Assembly: GCF_002018365.1 (NCBI RefSeq)
Contig: NZ_MVKX01000002.1
Span: forward strand, 1-64,000
Reading direction: 5' to 3'
Origin: Acinetobacter amyesii
GTDB lineage: Bacteria > Pseudomonadota > Gammaproteobacteria > Pseudomonadales > Moraxellaceae
DNA: 64,000 nt
Positions within the stretch are counted from its first letter, which is position 1. Every line of letters begins with the position of its first letter. The position numbers and the translations under genes are program-made. Below, piece by piece: positions 1 through 9,127 of this stretch. Under the pieces are notes generated by a model that was not told the origin of the DNA, did no database searches, and saw only the letters and a program-made list of their open reading frames with translations.

Positions 1-41
1 ATCTCTTAATGATCTTCTTGTTGGTTCGTCACCAGCAAGCT

Positions 42-78
42 AGGTCGGCTATATTACTCTTTATTTCTAAAGAGTCAA
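42..78 (-). promoter_or_regulatory. rRNA-type promoter firing out of the window
   Basis: On the minus strand a -35 TTGACT (73-78), a 16-bp spacer and a -10 TAATAT (51-56) are followed by a GC-rich discriminator (GCCGACC), the arrangement typical of stringently controlled rRNA/tRNA promoters. The spacer is largely occupied by a perfect 8-bp inverted repeat (56-63 / 68-75). The transcript would run leftward off the window edge, most probably into an rRNA or tRNA operon; that gene is not visible, so its identity is inference. Confidence 0.6.
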
Positions 79-286
79 CCGGTAATTCAAATTATTTTAA
101 ACTTCCTTTCTAAAACCCAACTTAATCAATTCAACCAAGTTATTGTTTTATCAGAAGTTTTAATCTTCATCACCGCCGATGGATGTGCATTCTACAGCAT
201 TTCTGATCCAACGCAACACCCTTTTTCATTTATTTTTAATTTTTCATTACGTTTGTTTGTTTATTCTACTAAATTAGCGTTTTTTA
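79..286. other. AT-rich intergenic spacer
   Basis: This AT-rich stretch lies between the leftward promoter and the end of the DUF6670-like gene. I see no convincing open reading frame, RNA gene or strong hairpin in it. Confidence 0.5.
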
Positions 287-1363
287 CTATTTTTTGAGCA
301 TAAAAGGGACAATATTTCCATATTTATCCGTTAATTTATCTTTTTCATTCTTTTCTTGCCATTTTAAAGCTCGACAATCGACATATTCACAGTATCCACC
401 TTCCCCACACTCGATTTCGTCGTTGATTTTGATTTGATAGGTAAAGCTTCCTGCATAGCCTGCGCCGAGTCCAAATTTAAAATCCCCACGGCTCTGCGCT
501 TGTACATGTATTTTCAGTTTGTCATTTTGGTAAATCCATTCAAATTCACGTGGCAAATACATTTTTTGCAAATTTGGGGTTTTAACCACAGGATAAACGC
601 GCATGACTTTAAAGAACACGGCTTGGTCTGCCATGAACACTTGCTGCTGATTTAAATCTCTTAGATATAAACGTGAACTCAAAATATTGTTATAGCGGTC
701 TCGCGTTTGCATAAAGATGATTTGACGCTGTCGGCTAAGGTTGATTACCTGATGGGTATAAAACGCTAAAGGTAAATATGGAAACTTGCGTATTTGTGCA
801 TAAGACAAAACAGCCAACTGATTTACATCATACATCTGGCCCTGAAATTTGATTTGACCTTCACATTGGCACATCACTGACCAATATTCAGCAAGACCTA
901 ATCTTAATTTAATTAAACAAGAGGAAATATCGGTAGTTTGCACGGACAAATCTAAACTGAGTTCAGTATCTGCTCGATGGATTTGAAATACCGCTCCATC
1001 CCAACCGATCTGCTCTATATCTCTAAATTTAAAGACGGTTTCACTCAGACTACAGTCATCTTTAATGGAATAGGATTGTAACTGCCCAACCATATGACCA
1101 CTCACACTGGTCATTACTGTGGCAGTATTGAGTTCGTCTTGTTGAATGGACGCAGGATTTTGAAAAGCAGGAATCTGAGGCTGCCCGAGCCAACTCATAA
1201 AGTTAAGATAATGTAAGGGCGCAGGAAGATTCGGTAGACAAAGTCCATAATGGACTGAAGGATAAGGCGTATTCGGCGCATGTAGATTTATTTTTTTATG
1301 TTGTAAATCTGGAGCTTGATTCAGTCGTCTTGATTGATCCAAGAAATCTTGAAATATCTGCAT
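287..1363 (-). CDS. Conserved hypothetical protein, DUF6670-like
   Basis: A 358-residue soluble protein with no signal peptide or membrane segment. It is rich in predicted beta strands and aromatic residues, with a C-terminal Cys-containing segment (GEGGYCEYVDCR). It resembles the Acinetobacter proteins annotated as DUF6670, whose fold may be lipocalin/AttH-like; that assignment is from memory and moderate. The start is well supported by AAGGAG six bases before ATG. It follows pssA by 37 bases on the same strand, so it is probably the last gene of an rlmJ-pssA transcription unit. That hints at a lipid-related role, but the function is unknown. Confidence 0.6.
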   Translation of the reverse strand: MQIFQDFLDQSRRLNQAPDLQHKKINLHAPNTPYPSVHYGLCLPNLPAPLHYLNFMSWLGQPQIPAFQNPASIQQDELNTATVMTSVSGHMVGQLQSYSIKDDCSLSETVFKFRDIEQIGWDGAVFQIHRADTELSLDLSVQTTDISSCLIKLRLGLAEYWSVMCQCEGQIKFQGQMYDVNQLAVLSYAQIRKFPYLPLAFYTHQVINLSRQRQIIFMQTRDRYNNILSSRLYLRDLNQQQVFMADQAVFFKVMRVYPVVKTPNLQKMYLPREFEWIYQNDKLKIHVQAQSRGDFKFGLGAGYAGSFTYQIKINDEIECGEGGYCEYVDCRALKWQEKNEKDKLTDKYGNIVPFMLKK

Positions 1364-1400
1364 ATCAAGCTCCTTTTCATTTTTTATTTCATGCTTTAAC

Positions 1401-2225
1401 TCATGCTTCTGCCTTTTTTGCCATTAAGGTTGTGACAAAACCAGACAATGCATAAATCACTGAAATAATTAAAATACCCATTGGAATATTATACGTTACA
1501 GCAGCTAAAACAAAGACGATTATTGGTAACACCGCAAATGGAACACGGCGACGATCCACCGTTTTAAATGAATAGTATTTCACATTTGAGATCATCAATA
1601 GCCCCACTGCAATAATTACTACCGCATTAAAAATCTGAATACCTGTTTCGCGTAAGTCAAAGACCGCAGGGATATCCATGCCTACCCATACCAATGAAAT
1701 AATCATAACGGCTGCGAGTGGACTTGCAACACCAATAAAGTAACGTTTATCGACGACCCCGATTTGTACGTTAAAACGTGCCAAACGGAAGGCTGCACAT
1801 GCGGTGTAAACAAAACATGCTGCCAGGCCAATACGGCCTAAGTCATTTAGACTCCAGCTATACATTAAAATGGCAGGTGCAACACCAAATGCTAGCAAGT
1901 CCGACAACGAGTCAAACTGTTCACCAAATGGACTTTGCGCGCCGATAGCACGTGCGACACGCCCATCCAAACCATCAAATAATGCCGCAAGGAAAATAGC
2001 ATAAATGGCTTGTTGAAACTCACCATTCATACTGGCAATAATTGAATAAAAGCCGGATAACAACGCTGCAGTTGTAATCAAGTTTGGCCACAGATAGATC
2101 CCACGACGTTTCACTTTATGCCCTTCATGGGTGTGCTCCTCTTCTTCAACTTCAAATGTAATGCCATCAAATGCATTTTCATCCTTTGAAGAAATTTCCC
2201 GCTCAGGTTTATTTGTATTTGTCAT
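1401..2225 (-). CDS. pssA: CDP-diacylglycerol-serine O-phosphatidyltransferase
   Basis: Transfers a phosphatidyl group from CDP-diacylglycerol to L-serine to make phosphatidylserine, the precursor of phosphatidylethanolamine, at the inner membrane. The CDP-alcohol phosphotransferase motif D-G-x2-A-R-x8-G-x3-D-x3-D is complete (D87, G88, A91, R92, G101, D105, D109), with about eight hydrophobic segments around it. The 274-residue length and the acidic, hydrophilic N-terminus (about residues 1-40) before the first membrane helix fit the integral-membrane PssA type, not the E. coli phospholipase-D-like type. Its 5' neighbour is rlmJ, 41 bases away. Confidence 0.93.
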   Translation of the reverse strand: MTNTNKPEREISSKDENAFDGITFEVEEEEHTHEGHKVKRRGIYLWPNLITTAALLSGFYSIIASMNGEFQQAIYAIFLAALFDGLDGRVARAIGAQSPFGEQFDSLSDLLAFGVAPAILMYSWSLNDLGRIGLAACFVYTACAAFRLARFNVQIGVVDKRYFIGVASPLAAVMIISLVWVGMDIPAVFDLRETGIQIFNAVVIIAVGLLMISNVKYYSFKTVDRRRVPFAVLPIIVFVLAAVTYNIPMGILIISVIYALSGFVTTLMAKKAEA

Positions 2226-2266
2226 TGTTCGATCCTAACTGTGACCTTTCTTTTTCAAGTTTAAAA

Positions 2267-3124
2267 TTATTCGCCAACCAACCAACGTACGGCTGCATGA
2301 CCACCATTTTCATTCATACGAAGATGTGGGAACAACCATTGTAATGCTTCGTCCGCATCTTCAGAGAATTTCCAAGGTGGATTAATCACCAATAAACCAC
2401 AACCATTTAGACCGACTGGAGTGTCATCTGGCCATACGCAAATTTCGCAAACCAACTGACGACGAATGCCAGTTTTGTACATTTTCTTTTCAAAACGTTC
2501 AATCATCGCGCGGTCTTTAATTGGATACCATACCGCAAAAACGCCTGTCGGCCATTTTTTATAAGCAGCCACCAACAATTCTACAAGCTGTGGAAAATCT
2601 TTACGTTCTAATTCGTAAGGCGGGTCAATCATGACCAAACCACGTTTTTCTTTTGGTGGAATTACACCCAGTAAACCTTCGTAAGCATCACGCTCATGCA
2701 AGCCTGCACGTTTATCAAAAATATTGTGGCGCAATTGTTGGAATACATCACGCTGCATTTCAAAAATCGTGGCTTTATCAGTTTCACGCATGCCTTCAAG
2801 TGCAAACCATGGAGAGCCTGGATAAGCGCCTTTACCAAAGTTTTCACGCATTTTTTCAACAACTTTTAAATATTGTTGAACACCTTCAGGCGCATTACGT
2901 TTAATCGAATCATCGAGCTTAACTAAACGATGAATACCATTTAAAAACTCACCAGATTTCTGTGCTTCAGAGGTCGAAAGATCATATTTACCTGCACCAC
3001 CATGTGTATCTACATAGCGATAAGGTTTATCTTTTGCATTCAGTCGACTTAATAACTGAAGCAGCAAAACGTGCTTCATCACGTCGGCAAAGTTGCCTGC
3101 ATGGAAATGGTGACGGTAATTCAT
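2267..3124 (-). CDS. rlmJ: 23S rRNA (adenine(2030)-N6)-methyltransferase
   Basis: Methylates A2030 of 23S rRNA using S-adenosylmethionine. The family signature NYRHHFHAGNFADVMKH opens the protein and the catalytic DPPY motif is at residues 167-170. The length (285) is normal for RlmJ. It is the first gene of a minus-strand group with pssA and is divergent from the 2OG oxygenase gene, with which it shares a promoter region of about 115 bp. Confidence 0.94.
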   Translation of the reverse strand: MNYRHHFHAGNFADVMKHVLLLQLLSRLNAKDKPYRYVDTHGGAGKYDLSTSEAQKSGEFLNGIHRLVKLDDSIKRNAPEGVQQYLKVVEKMRENFGKGAYPGSPWFALEGMRETDKATIFEMQRDVFQQLRHNIFDKRAGLHERDAYEGLLGVIPPKEKRGLVMIDPPYELERKDFPQLVELLVAAYKKWPTGVFAVWYPIKDRAMIERFEKKMYKTGIRRQLVCEICVWPDDTPVGLNGCGLLVINPPWKFSEDADEALQWLFPHLRMNENGGHAAVRWLVGE

Positions 3125-3238
3125 GTTTCTTTAATTCCTGATATCAACGGACATTTTAGCATGAAAAATAGTTTCATTCCGATGCTATTCTTGCTCTAGA
3201 ATACGTCACCTTTTTTTCCACAACTTTATGGATCGTAT

Positions 3239-3841
3239 ATGGAAACAGCCTTTCTCCCAAAGTCTTGGCCCGTTGATCAAATCCTCGATGATTTAGATCA
3301 ACACGGGTTTAGCATTATTGATGACGCTTATCCTGCTGAATATATACATGCACTTGTTGAAGAATGTATGTCAAATTTAAATAAATTTAGGGATGCAGCC
3401 GTACAAAATGGGGTCATCAGTAAAATTAGAAGTGATCATATTTTATGGATTAACGACACCTTAGATGTCGCACAAGAACACGTTCAAGCCTTAGAACATT
3501 TATCAGAACAATTTAATCGCGCATTTTTTTCTGGCATTCACGAAGTCGAAGCACATTTTGCCTGTTATAACGCAGGTGAGTTTTATGCTCTGCACAAAGA
3601 TAATCCTCAAGGTAAAAATGGACGTGTCATTTCAGCGGTTTATTATTTGCATGAACATTGGCAAGCCGACTGGGGCGGTGAATTGCGCTTACAAGATAAG
3701 AATGATGTTTGGCATATTTTAGAACCTAAACCGAATCGCATTGCTTTATTCCAAAGTGACCTGTTACACGAGGTACTCGAAGCAAAACATCAACGTTTAT
3801 CGATTACGGCTTGGCTACGTAATGACAACGCGATGTGGTAA
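3239..3841 (+). CDS. 2OG-Fe(II) dioxygenase, prolyl-hydroxylase-like
   Basis: A 200-residue cytoplasmic non-haem iron oxygenase. The iron triad H119-x-D121...H177 and the 2-oxoglutarate-binding Arg186 (RLSITAWLR) are present in a double-stranded beta-helix region covering roughly residues 100-195. This places it with SM-20/PKHD-type prolyl 4-hydroxylase relatives. Such enzymes may hydroxylate proteins, sometimes translation factors, but the substrate cannot be read from sequence. It is transcribed alone, divergently from rlmJ. Confidence 0.85.
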   Translation: METAFLPKSWPVDQILDDLDQHGFSIIDDAYPAEYIHALVEECMSNLNKFRDAAVQNGVISKIRSDHILWINDTLDVAQEHVQALEHLSEQFNRAFFSGIHEVEAHFACYNAGEFYALHKDNPQGKNGRVISAVYYLHEHWQADWGGELRLQDKNDVWHILEPKPNRIALFQSDLLHEVLEAKHQRLSITAWLRNDNAMW

Positions 3842-3912
3842 TTCGAGATTCATCCTTTAAATCCCTTAAATTATCCTCATATATGAGTCATTCATAGATG
3901 AGGATGTACCCG

Positions 3913-4440
3913 ATGCGTCAAAACAGTCATAAAATCATTCAGCGTATTGGCGAAACTGATCAATTATTCCTACAAGGCAACAGCCCTGAACTTGCCCTTG
4001 AGCGTGCTGACTTACGCCTGCAATTGGTTGGCTTAAGCAAGAACCATCAAGAACAAGTATATTTTCTGCAAGAGGCCATTGTTCTACTTGAGCAAAGCCG
4101 GATTGAATTTGAAGAAATGCCGATTGAGCTATACATCGATTTATCTGTGCATTTAGCCAAAGCCTATATGGTATTTTTTGAAATCACCCAAGAGCAGCGC
4201 TATGCCCTGATTACCCAACAAATTATGAAACCGATGTCCAAAGCTGAACATGGCGACATCTACTTCTACTTGGCCTATGCCTCTGCGGTAAAACAGGAAC
4301 CTGCATTAACCCGTCATTGGTTAAATAAATACTGTAAATCTCAAGAATTCAAACTGACCACATTGCTTGAGCATCCTGCATTTAATCCTTATCGCCAAGA
4401 AGATTGGTTTGCAGAATTACGTCAAAGTAAACTGCACTAA
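3913..4440 (+). CDS. Hypothetical helical protein
   Basis: I do not recognise the family. It is an all-helical, acidic cytoplasmic protein whose spacing of aromatic and Ala residues is TPR-like (for example the segment around YLAYASAVKQEPALTRHWL). An in-frame ATG exists at 3898, but GAGGA lies eight bases before the ATG at 3913, so the later start (175 residues) is preferred. It follows the dioxygenase gene by about 70 bases and ends just before a strong bidirectional terminator. Confidence 0.7.
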   Translation: MRQNSHKIIQRIGETDQLFLQGNSPELALERADLRLQLVGLSKNHQEQVYFLQEAIVLLEQSRIEFEEMPIELYIDLSVHLAKAYMVFFEITQEQRYALITQQIMKPMSKAEHGDIYFYLAYASAVKQEPALTRHWLNKYCKSQEFKLTTLLEHPAFNPYRQEDWFAELRQSKLH

Positions 4441-4441
4441 A

Positions 4442-4473
4442 TAAAAAAACACCTCCGAAGAGGTGTTTTTTTA
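4442..4473. terminator. Bidirectional intrinsic terminator
   Basis: A perfect 11-bp stem (4445-4455 / 4460-4470) with a CGAA tetraloop and T tracts on both strands. It ends the 3913 gene on the plus strand and the DUF2789 gene on the minus strand. Confidence 0.9.
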
Positions 4474-4491
4474 TTTGCGGAGAAATGAAAT

Positions 4492-4749
4492 CTATGCCGG
4501 CTGCAGCTTATATGCATCCATATGCAACTGTTGATTCAGCTCATCAATCCAAATAGCCCAATCATCATCTTGCACTAAATGACTGATTAGAAAATCACGC
4601 TGCGCTTTATTCCAAAACGGCGCATCATGTAAATTTTCACTTGCAGCAAGCTGATGCGTACGTACGTATAACTCGATCGCAGCTGGACTGCTGGCTAACC
4701 CCAATTGAGAAAATAATAAAGCTAAGGATGGTTTATTTTGATTGAGCAT
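4492..4749 (-). CDS. DUF2789 family protein (copy 1)
   Basis: A small acidic 85-residue soluble protein of the DUF2789 family. Recognisable elements are LFSQLGL near the N-terminus, DAPFWNKAQRDFL in the middle and DDDWAIWIDELN near the end. AAGGAGG precedes the ATG by five bases. A paralogue lies about 100 bp upstream on the same strand. The family's function is unknown. Confidence 0.85.
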   Translation of the reverse strand: MLNQNKPSLALLFSQLGLASSPAAIELYVRTHQLAASENLHDAPFWNKAQRDFLISHLVQDDDWAIWIDELNQQLHMDAYKLQPA

Positions 4750-4808
4750 CTCGCCCTCCTTATCAACTAATCTGTCATTTATTATTTAATTAACTTATAT
4801 GATGGAGA

Positions 4809-4838
4809 TAAAAAAACCTAGCGTTAAAACTAGGTTTG
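4809..4838 (-). terminator. Intrinsic terminator
   Basis: An 8-bp stem AAACCTAG/CTAGGTTT (4814-4837) followed by a T run on the minus strand, just downstream of the second DUF2789 gene. Each paralogue is therefore its own transcription unit. Confidence 0.75.
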
Positions 4839-4854
4839 TTGTTTCAAATTGTAT

Positions 4855-5115
4855 TTAGATTTTGCATGATCCGGAAAGCTTATGTTCTGTATGCAATTGT
4901 TCATTTAAAATATCCACCACCATGGCCCAGTCATCATCTTTTTTCCAATGACTGATAATGAAGTCACGCTGTGACTTCGTCCAAAATGGCGCTTCATGCA
5001 ATGGAACATCCATGGTGATTTGATGCGTTTCGATAAATTGATCGATGCCTTCCGGACTTGCATCCAGCCCCAATTGTTCAAAAAATAGTTCCAACGTCGG
5101 TTGTTGATCAAACAT
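4855..5115 (-). CDS. DUF2789 family protein (copy 2)
   Basis: An 86-residue paralogue of the neighbouring DUF2789 protein, sharing LxLFFxQLGL, the EAPFWTKSQRDFIISHWKKDDDW core and a terminal LNEQLH. A TTG at 5130 could extend the frame by five codons, but GAGGAG sits seven bases before the ATG at 5115, which is the likely start. The two copies are similar along their whole length, so a tandem duplication with later divergence is the simplest history. Function unknown. Confidence 0.85.
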   Translation of the reverse strand: MFDQQPTLELFFEQLGLDASPEGIDQFIETHQITMDVPLHEAPFWTKSQRDFIISHWKKDDDWAMVVDILNEQLHTEHKLSGSCKI

Positions 5116-5248
5116 TGCCGTTCTCCTCAAGCCAATAACATTTCTCCCATCTTTATAATTATCTGTTTATTTGACTTTGTCAGTTGCAACAGCATCTCAA
5201 CGTGTTATTTTTTGTTCAAAATTTAAGCGTGGTATTTTTCGCAGGCCA

Positions 5249-5282
5249 TAAAAAAAGCACCCCAAATGGAGTGCTTTTTTAT
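5249..5282 (-). terminator. Intrinsic terminator after mdh
   Basis: The hairpin GCACTCC/GGGGTGC, flanked by A and T runs, lies about 20 bases beyond the mdh stop on the minus strand. Confidence 0.8.
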
Positions 5283-5303
5283 AATTTAATTTAAAAAATT
5301 AAA

Positions 5304-6290
5304 TTATTTAACCATGTCAGCAACTGCTGCACGTTCTTCTTCAAGCTCGTTTAGAGTGAAGTTGATACGTTCACGGCTGAATTCGTCGATTTCAAGACCT
5401 TGAACGATTTTGTATTCGCCGTTTTCAGTTGTTACAGGGAAACCGAACATTACGCCTTCAGGAATACCATAAGAACCGTCAGAAGGAATACCCATAGTTA
5501 CCCATTTGCCGTTTGTGCCAAGAGCCCAATCGCGCATATGGTCGATTGCAGCGTTTGCAGCAGAAGCAGCAGAAGAAAGACCACGCGCTTCGATGATCGC
5601 AGCACCACGTTTACCAACAGTTGGAAGGAATACGTCTTTGTTCCAAGCAGCATCGTTGATTTTGTCTTTTAAGCTTTCGCCGTTTACATTTGCAAAACGG
5701 TAGTCAGCATACATTGTTGGAGAGTGGTTACCCCAAACTGTCATGTTTTCGATATCAGAAACTGCAACACCCGCTTTTTGAGCAAGTTGAGTTAACGCAC
5801 GGTTGTGGTCAAGACGTAACATTGCTGTGAAGTTTTTCGCTGGAAGATCTGGAGCAGATTTCATTGCGATGTAAGCGTTAGTGTTTGCAGGGTTACCAAC
5901 AACAAGAACTTTAACGTCACGGCTAGCAACTTCGTTAAGTGCTTGGCCTTGACCGATGAAGATTTCACCGTTTACTTTAAGAAGGTCAGCACGTTCCATA
6001 CCAGGACCACGTGGACGTGAACCTACAAGAAGAGCGTAGTCAGCATCTTTGAATGCAACTTTAGGATCATCAGTACCGATCATACCTTCTAAAAGAGGGA
6101 ATGCGCAGTCATCAAGTTCCATCATTACGCCTTTAAGCGCTTGTTGAGCTTTCTCAACTGGAATTTCTAATAATTGAAGGATAACTGGTTGGTCTTTACC
6201 CAACATTTCACCGCTTGCGATACGGAATAATAAGCTATAACCGATTTGACCAGCTGCGCCAGTAACGGCAACACGAACTGCTTGCTTCAT
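5304..6290 (-). CDS. mdh: Malate dehydrogenase
   Basis: Interconverts malate and oxaloacetate with NAD in the TCA cycle. The Rossmann motif GAAGQIGY (11-18), substrate-binding Arg94 and Arg100 in [20 protein letters not shown] (133-138), and the catalytic Asp161 and His189 (WGNHSP) are all present. At 328 residues it belongs to the longer eukaryote-cytosolic-like class found in Acinetobacter and Burkholderia, not the 312-residue E. coli class. It is monocistronic, with its own terminator. Confidence 0.96.
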   Translation of the reverse strand: MKQAVRVAVTGAAGQIGYSLLFRIASGEMLGKDQPVILQLLEIPVEKAQQALKGVMMELDDCAFPLLEGMIGTDDPKVAFKDADYALLVGSRPRGPGMERADLLKVNGEIFIGQGQALNEVASRDVKVLVVGNPANTNAYIAMKSAPDLPAKNFTAMLRLDHNRALTQLAQKAGVAVSDIENMTVWGNHSPTMYADYRFANVNGESLKDKINDAAWNKDVFLPTVGKRGAAIIEARGLSSAASAANAAIDHMRDWALGTNGKWVTMGIPSDGSYGIPEGVMFGFPVTTENGEYKIVQGLEIDEFSRERINFTLNELEEERAAVADMVK

Positions 6291-6460
6291 GTAATTATCT
6301 CCAATTGAGGAAGGTCATAATGATTAAATAGCTGTTCTATCTAATCTTAATAATCATAAACGGCAAAGATTGTACTCCAATCTTTTGACGCTTGCATGTA
6401 AAAGAGAATGCTTTTCAACAAAAGTATGATAGGAAATATAAATAAAATGCCGAAAAAAGC

Positions 6461-7117
6461 TTAGAAAGAACCTTTAATTATGAAAGTTGCAGGACAATTT
6501 CCAACGATAGTCGTAGGGCAACTTTTGTACTGACCATTGTTTTTATAGCAAATTTTAATCTCAGTCAGTAGGCTACCACCACGGGTTTGCATACAGTTAA
6601 ATTCAATACTTTGAGATACCAATCCGCTGTTCATACGCAACATTTTATTACGCAAGACATTGGCTTGAATGGATTGGGTTTCTTGGCTAGTCAATTCATC
6701 TGGAATTTTTAGCTTATCTGCATGATTAATAATGGTTCTGAAATACTGGCTGGCATTCATAGGAACACAGCCACCGGTATTGTGCCAAAGCGCCACGCGA
6801 GCATTTTCATCAGGCATAATCCGTGCAACCACTTTGGCTTGCAGCGGAGAAAGTTTAGCGGAACTATTGGTGGTGCAATCACGGGTAGAAGTTTCTGGAT
6901 ATAGACCCGTGATATTGAGTGAATACCCTTCCAGACATTTACGCTTTTTACTTTTTAATGGGTCATAAGCACAAACAGCAGGCACCATTTGCACATCCAT
7001 CACATAGCCATTGACCACGGGTGCTGCCGAAAGCACAGACATACCAAAGCATGCACCACTGCCGATGAGCAGTGATGTCAGTATTCGATAAGCAGGTCTA
7101 ATGTCCATGTTCGGCAT
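6461..7117 (-). CDS. Exported RNase T2-like protein, catalytic residues lost
   Basis: The fold is RNase T2/RNase I by its conserved framework: VPAVCAYD (start of CAS I), GLYP (71-74), GGC (115-117) then a YFRTII helix, the LTEIKICY strand and the C-terminal GNCPATFIIKG. Compared with E. coli RNase I, the HGLWP histidine is Thr70, and the E-x2-KHG active site reads L-x2-NTG (Leu110, Asn113, Thr114). All four usual catalytic positions are therefore replaced. Cysteines suited to disulphides remain. An N-terminal hydrophobic segment ending near Ala32 is a signal peptide, so the protein is periplasmic or secreted. It follows slt by 51 bases on the same strand. The protein may be a non-catalytic RNA-binding or structural derivative. 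Confidence 0.8.
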   Translation of the reverse strand: MPNMDIRPAYRILTSLLIGSGACFGMSVLSAAPVVNGYVMDVQMVPAVCAYDPLKSKKRKCLEGYSLNITGLYPETSTRDCTTNSSAKLSPLQAKVVARIMPDENARVALWHNTGGCVPMNASQYFRTIINHADKLKIPDELTSQETQSIQANVLRNKMLRMNSGLVSQSIEFNCMQTRGGSLLTEIKICYKNNGQYKSCPTTIVGNCPATFIIKGSF

Positions 7118-7168
7118 TCATTATTTACCCATATTGCACCTAAAAACAGGCGCGTCTTGCTTTAAGGT

Positions 7169-9127
7169 TTATTGCGCATTCCGTAATGGAATCATTTGCA
7201 TTCGTTTTTCAATCGATTGCGGCCCTTGACCTAATAAAAGGCCGTAATGGGTTGCATTGGTCATCACATGTTTTACATAGTCTCGAGTTTCCGTTAATGG
7301 AATCGATTCCGTATATTGATCTGCTGCAATCGCCTGATATTCAGGCTGCCAGCGTCGAGCACGATTTGGACCCGCATTGTAACCTGCGGTCGCTAATACT
7401 GGACTATTACTCAATTGACGTTGAATCATCGATAAATAGAAAGTGCCATAACGAATATTGGTATTCATATCCGTTAATGCAGCGGGGTTATAACTCTCCC
7501 CCATCTGACGAGCCACCAATTTTGCGGTGTCTGGCATAATTTGCATTAAACCACCGGCACCGACATGTGAACGTGCGCTAGTGACAAACCGACTTTCTTG
7601 ACGCATCAAACCATAAGCCCATGCAGGGTCAATGCCGGCATTACGACTATGACTCACCACATAATTTTGATGCGGCATGGCATAACGTAAAGCATAATTA
7701 TGCTGTTTGGTGGTTCGATCTGCTGCATAAATCGCCCGATCATACCAGCCCATATCGGTTGCACGTTTAGCTGCGGCAAGAATCATGCCATCATCATGCT
7801 TTAAATAGGCTTGACGCACCGCCCAGTTCCATTCACGGTTAATATAGCTGTCAGATGCATTAATATTGCGCAATGCAAAGGCACGACTGAAGTGAATATC
7901 CTGACTGAGGCGTTGTGCATCTTGTGACGAAGGCTGCACATTTGACGGAATATTGTTATAAGACTGACCAATTTTGTCACGTGCTAACAAATTATGGTAA
8001 TCATCACCAACGGCGAGCTTACGATAAATGTCTTGCGCCGCACGTTTTGATGAAGCATCGCCGCGTTGTTCAGAAGCACGTGCTAACCAATATTGCCAAC
8101 GGTCTTCTTGCTTTTGCGAAACGCCCATCGCATCAATTGCACGAATGACACTTTCCCATGCGCCAAAACGAATGGCTTGTCGCGCATAAATTTCAGCTTC
8201 TTCTGCGCTAAAAGGCAGTCCATAACTTAAATCAAGATAATTTAGAACTTCACGGTTGAAATTGTTTTTCATTACCGTTGTACCACCGATATACCCGACA
8301 CTACGGTATAGGGCTTTTTGTACATCGGCTGGTGTGCCTTCTGCTGCACGTTTCACCGAAGAAATCGCGCCATTTAAGTCGCTATCGGCCAAGCGACCCA
8401 TCGCATAAATCAGATATGCATGATCTTCAGCTGTGGCTTTGGGTGCAGACCATAAATAATTCAGTGGATTGGCTTGAATGGTGTTGAGTTGCGATAAATT
8501 AATATTCACGCCAATGGTTTGCGCTGTCGCAATTGCTTGCCCTGACTGACCCGCTCTTAACTGCCCCCACATCCGTTGATGGCGGTCATCTTGAGTCATT
8601 AAAGGACTCGACAGCATCATACGGCCCAAGCCTGTACACGAATCAGGTTGTGAGTTTGTGGTCAACCATACATCTTTAAATTCTGCATAAACCAGTGGAT
8701 CGCCCGACTTGGCACGGACTTGAGCCATGGCACAGGTTTCTGCACGGTCAGCATTAGTCACATATTGCAAGACAGGCTGTGCTGTAGCGAAATCGGCTTG
8801 TTTGACTTTTTCTTCGACATAATCTGCGGCTAATTTTTCTGCCATTGCCGAGTTTGGATAGCGCTGTGCAAAATTGGTAATCGCACTTGCAGGCTGTGAA
8901 GCCAAATTGTTATTGAGCAACCAATATTCTGGGTAATAACCCAAAACGTCATTTTGCATGGATGTTTGGTATTGTTGTAACAAACCTATATTGCCTGCAT
9001 TCGCCGCACGTAAAGCATCGTTAAACTGCTCATCTGCCGCCTGAGCAAACGCAGAAATTCCGGAGAGCCCCACACTCAAAGCAAGTAATTTAGCGTAATT
9101 TTTCTGTTTAAAATTATGTTTTAACAT
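7169..9127 (-). CDS. slt: Soluble lytic murein transglycosylase
   Basis: A periplasmic enzyme that cleaves peptidoglycan glycan strands with formation of 1,6-anhydromuropeptides. It has a signal peptide (cleavage near AFAQA), a long alpha-superhelical region (about residues 35-480) and a C-terminal SLT domain with catalytic Glu511 in MRQESRF, followed by GAGGLMQIMP and AGYNAGPNRARRW. A start at 9145 is possible, but GAAGG lies eight bases before the ATG at 9127, giving 652 residues. It is probably cotranscribed with the T2-like gene. Confidence 0.93.
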   Translation of the reverse strand: MLKHNFKQKNYAKLLALSVGLSGISAFAQAADEQFNDALRAANAGNIGLLQQYQTSMQNDVLGYYPEYWLLNNNLASQPASAITNFAQRYPNSAMAEKLAADYVEEKVKQADFATAQPVLQYVTNADRAETCAMAQVRAKSGDPLVYAEFKDVWLTTNSQPDSCTGLGRMMLSSPLMTQDDRHQRMWGQLRAGQSGQAIATAQTIGVNINLSQLNTIQANPLNYLWSAPKATAEDHAYLIYAMGRLADSDLNGAISSVKRAAEGTPADVQKALYRSVGYIGGTTVMKNNFNREVLNYLDLSYGLPFSAEEAEIYARQAIRFGAWESVIRAIDAMGVSQKQEDRWQYWLARASEQRGDASSKRAAQDIYRKLAVGDDYHNLLARDKIGQSYNNIPSNVQPSSQDAQRLSQDIHFSRAFALRNINASDSYINREWNWAVRQAYLKHDDGMILAAAKRATDMGWYDRAIYAADRTTKQHNYALRYAMPHQNYVVSHSRNAGIDPAWAYGLMRQESRFVTSARSHVGAGGLMQIMPDTAKLVARQMGESYNPAALTDMNTNIRYGTFYLSMIQRQLSNSPVLATAGYNAGPNRARRWQPEYQAIAADQYTESIPLTETRDYVKHVMTNATHYGLLLGQGPQSIEKRMQMIPLRNAQ

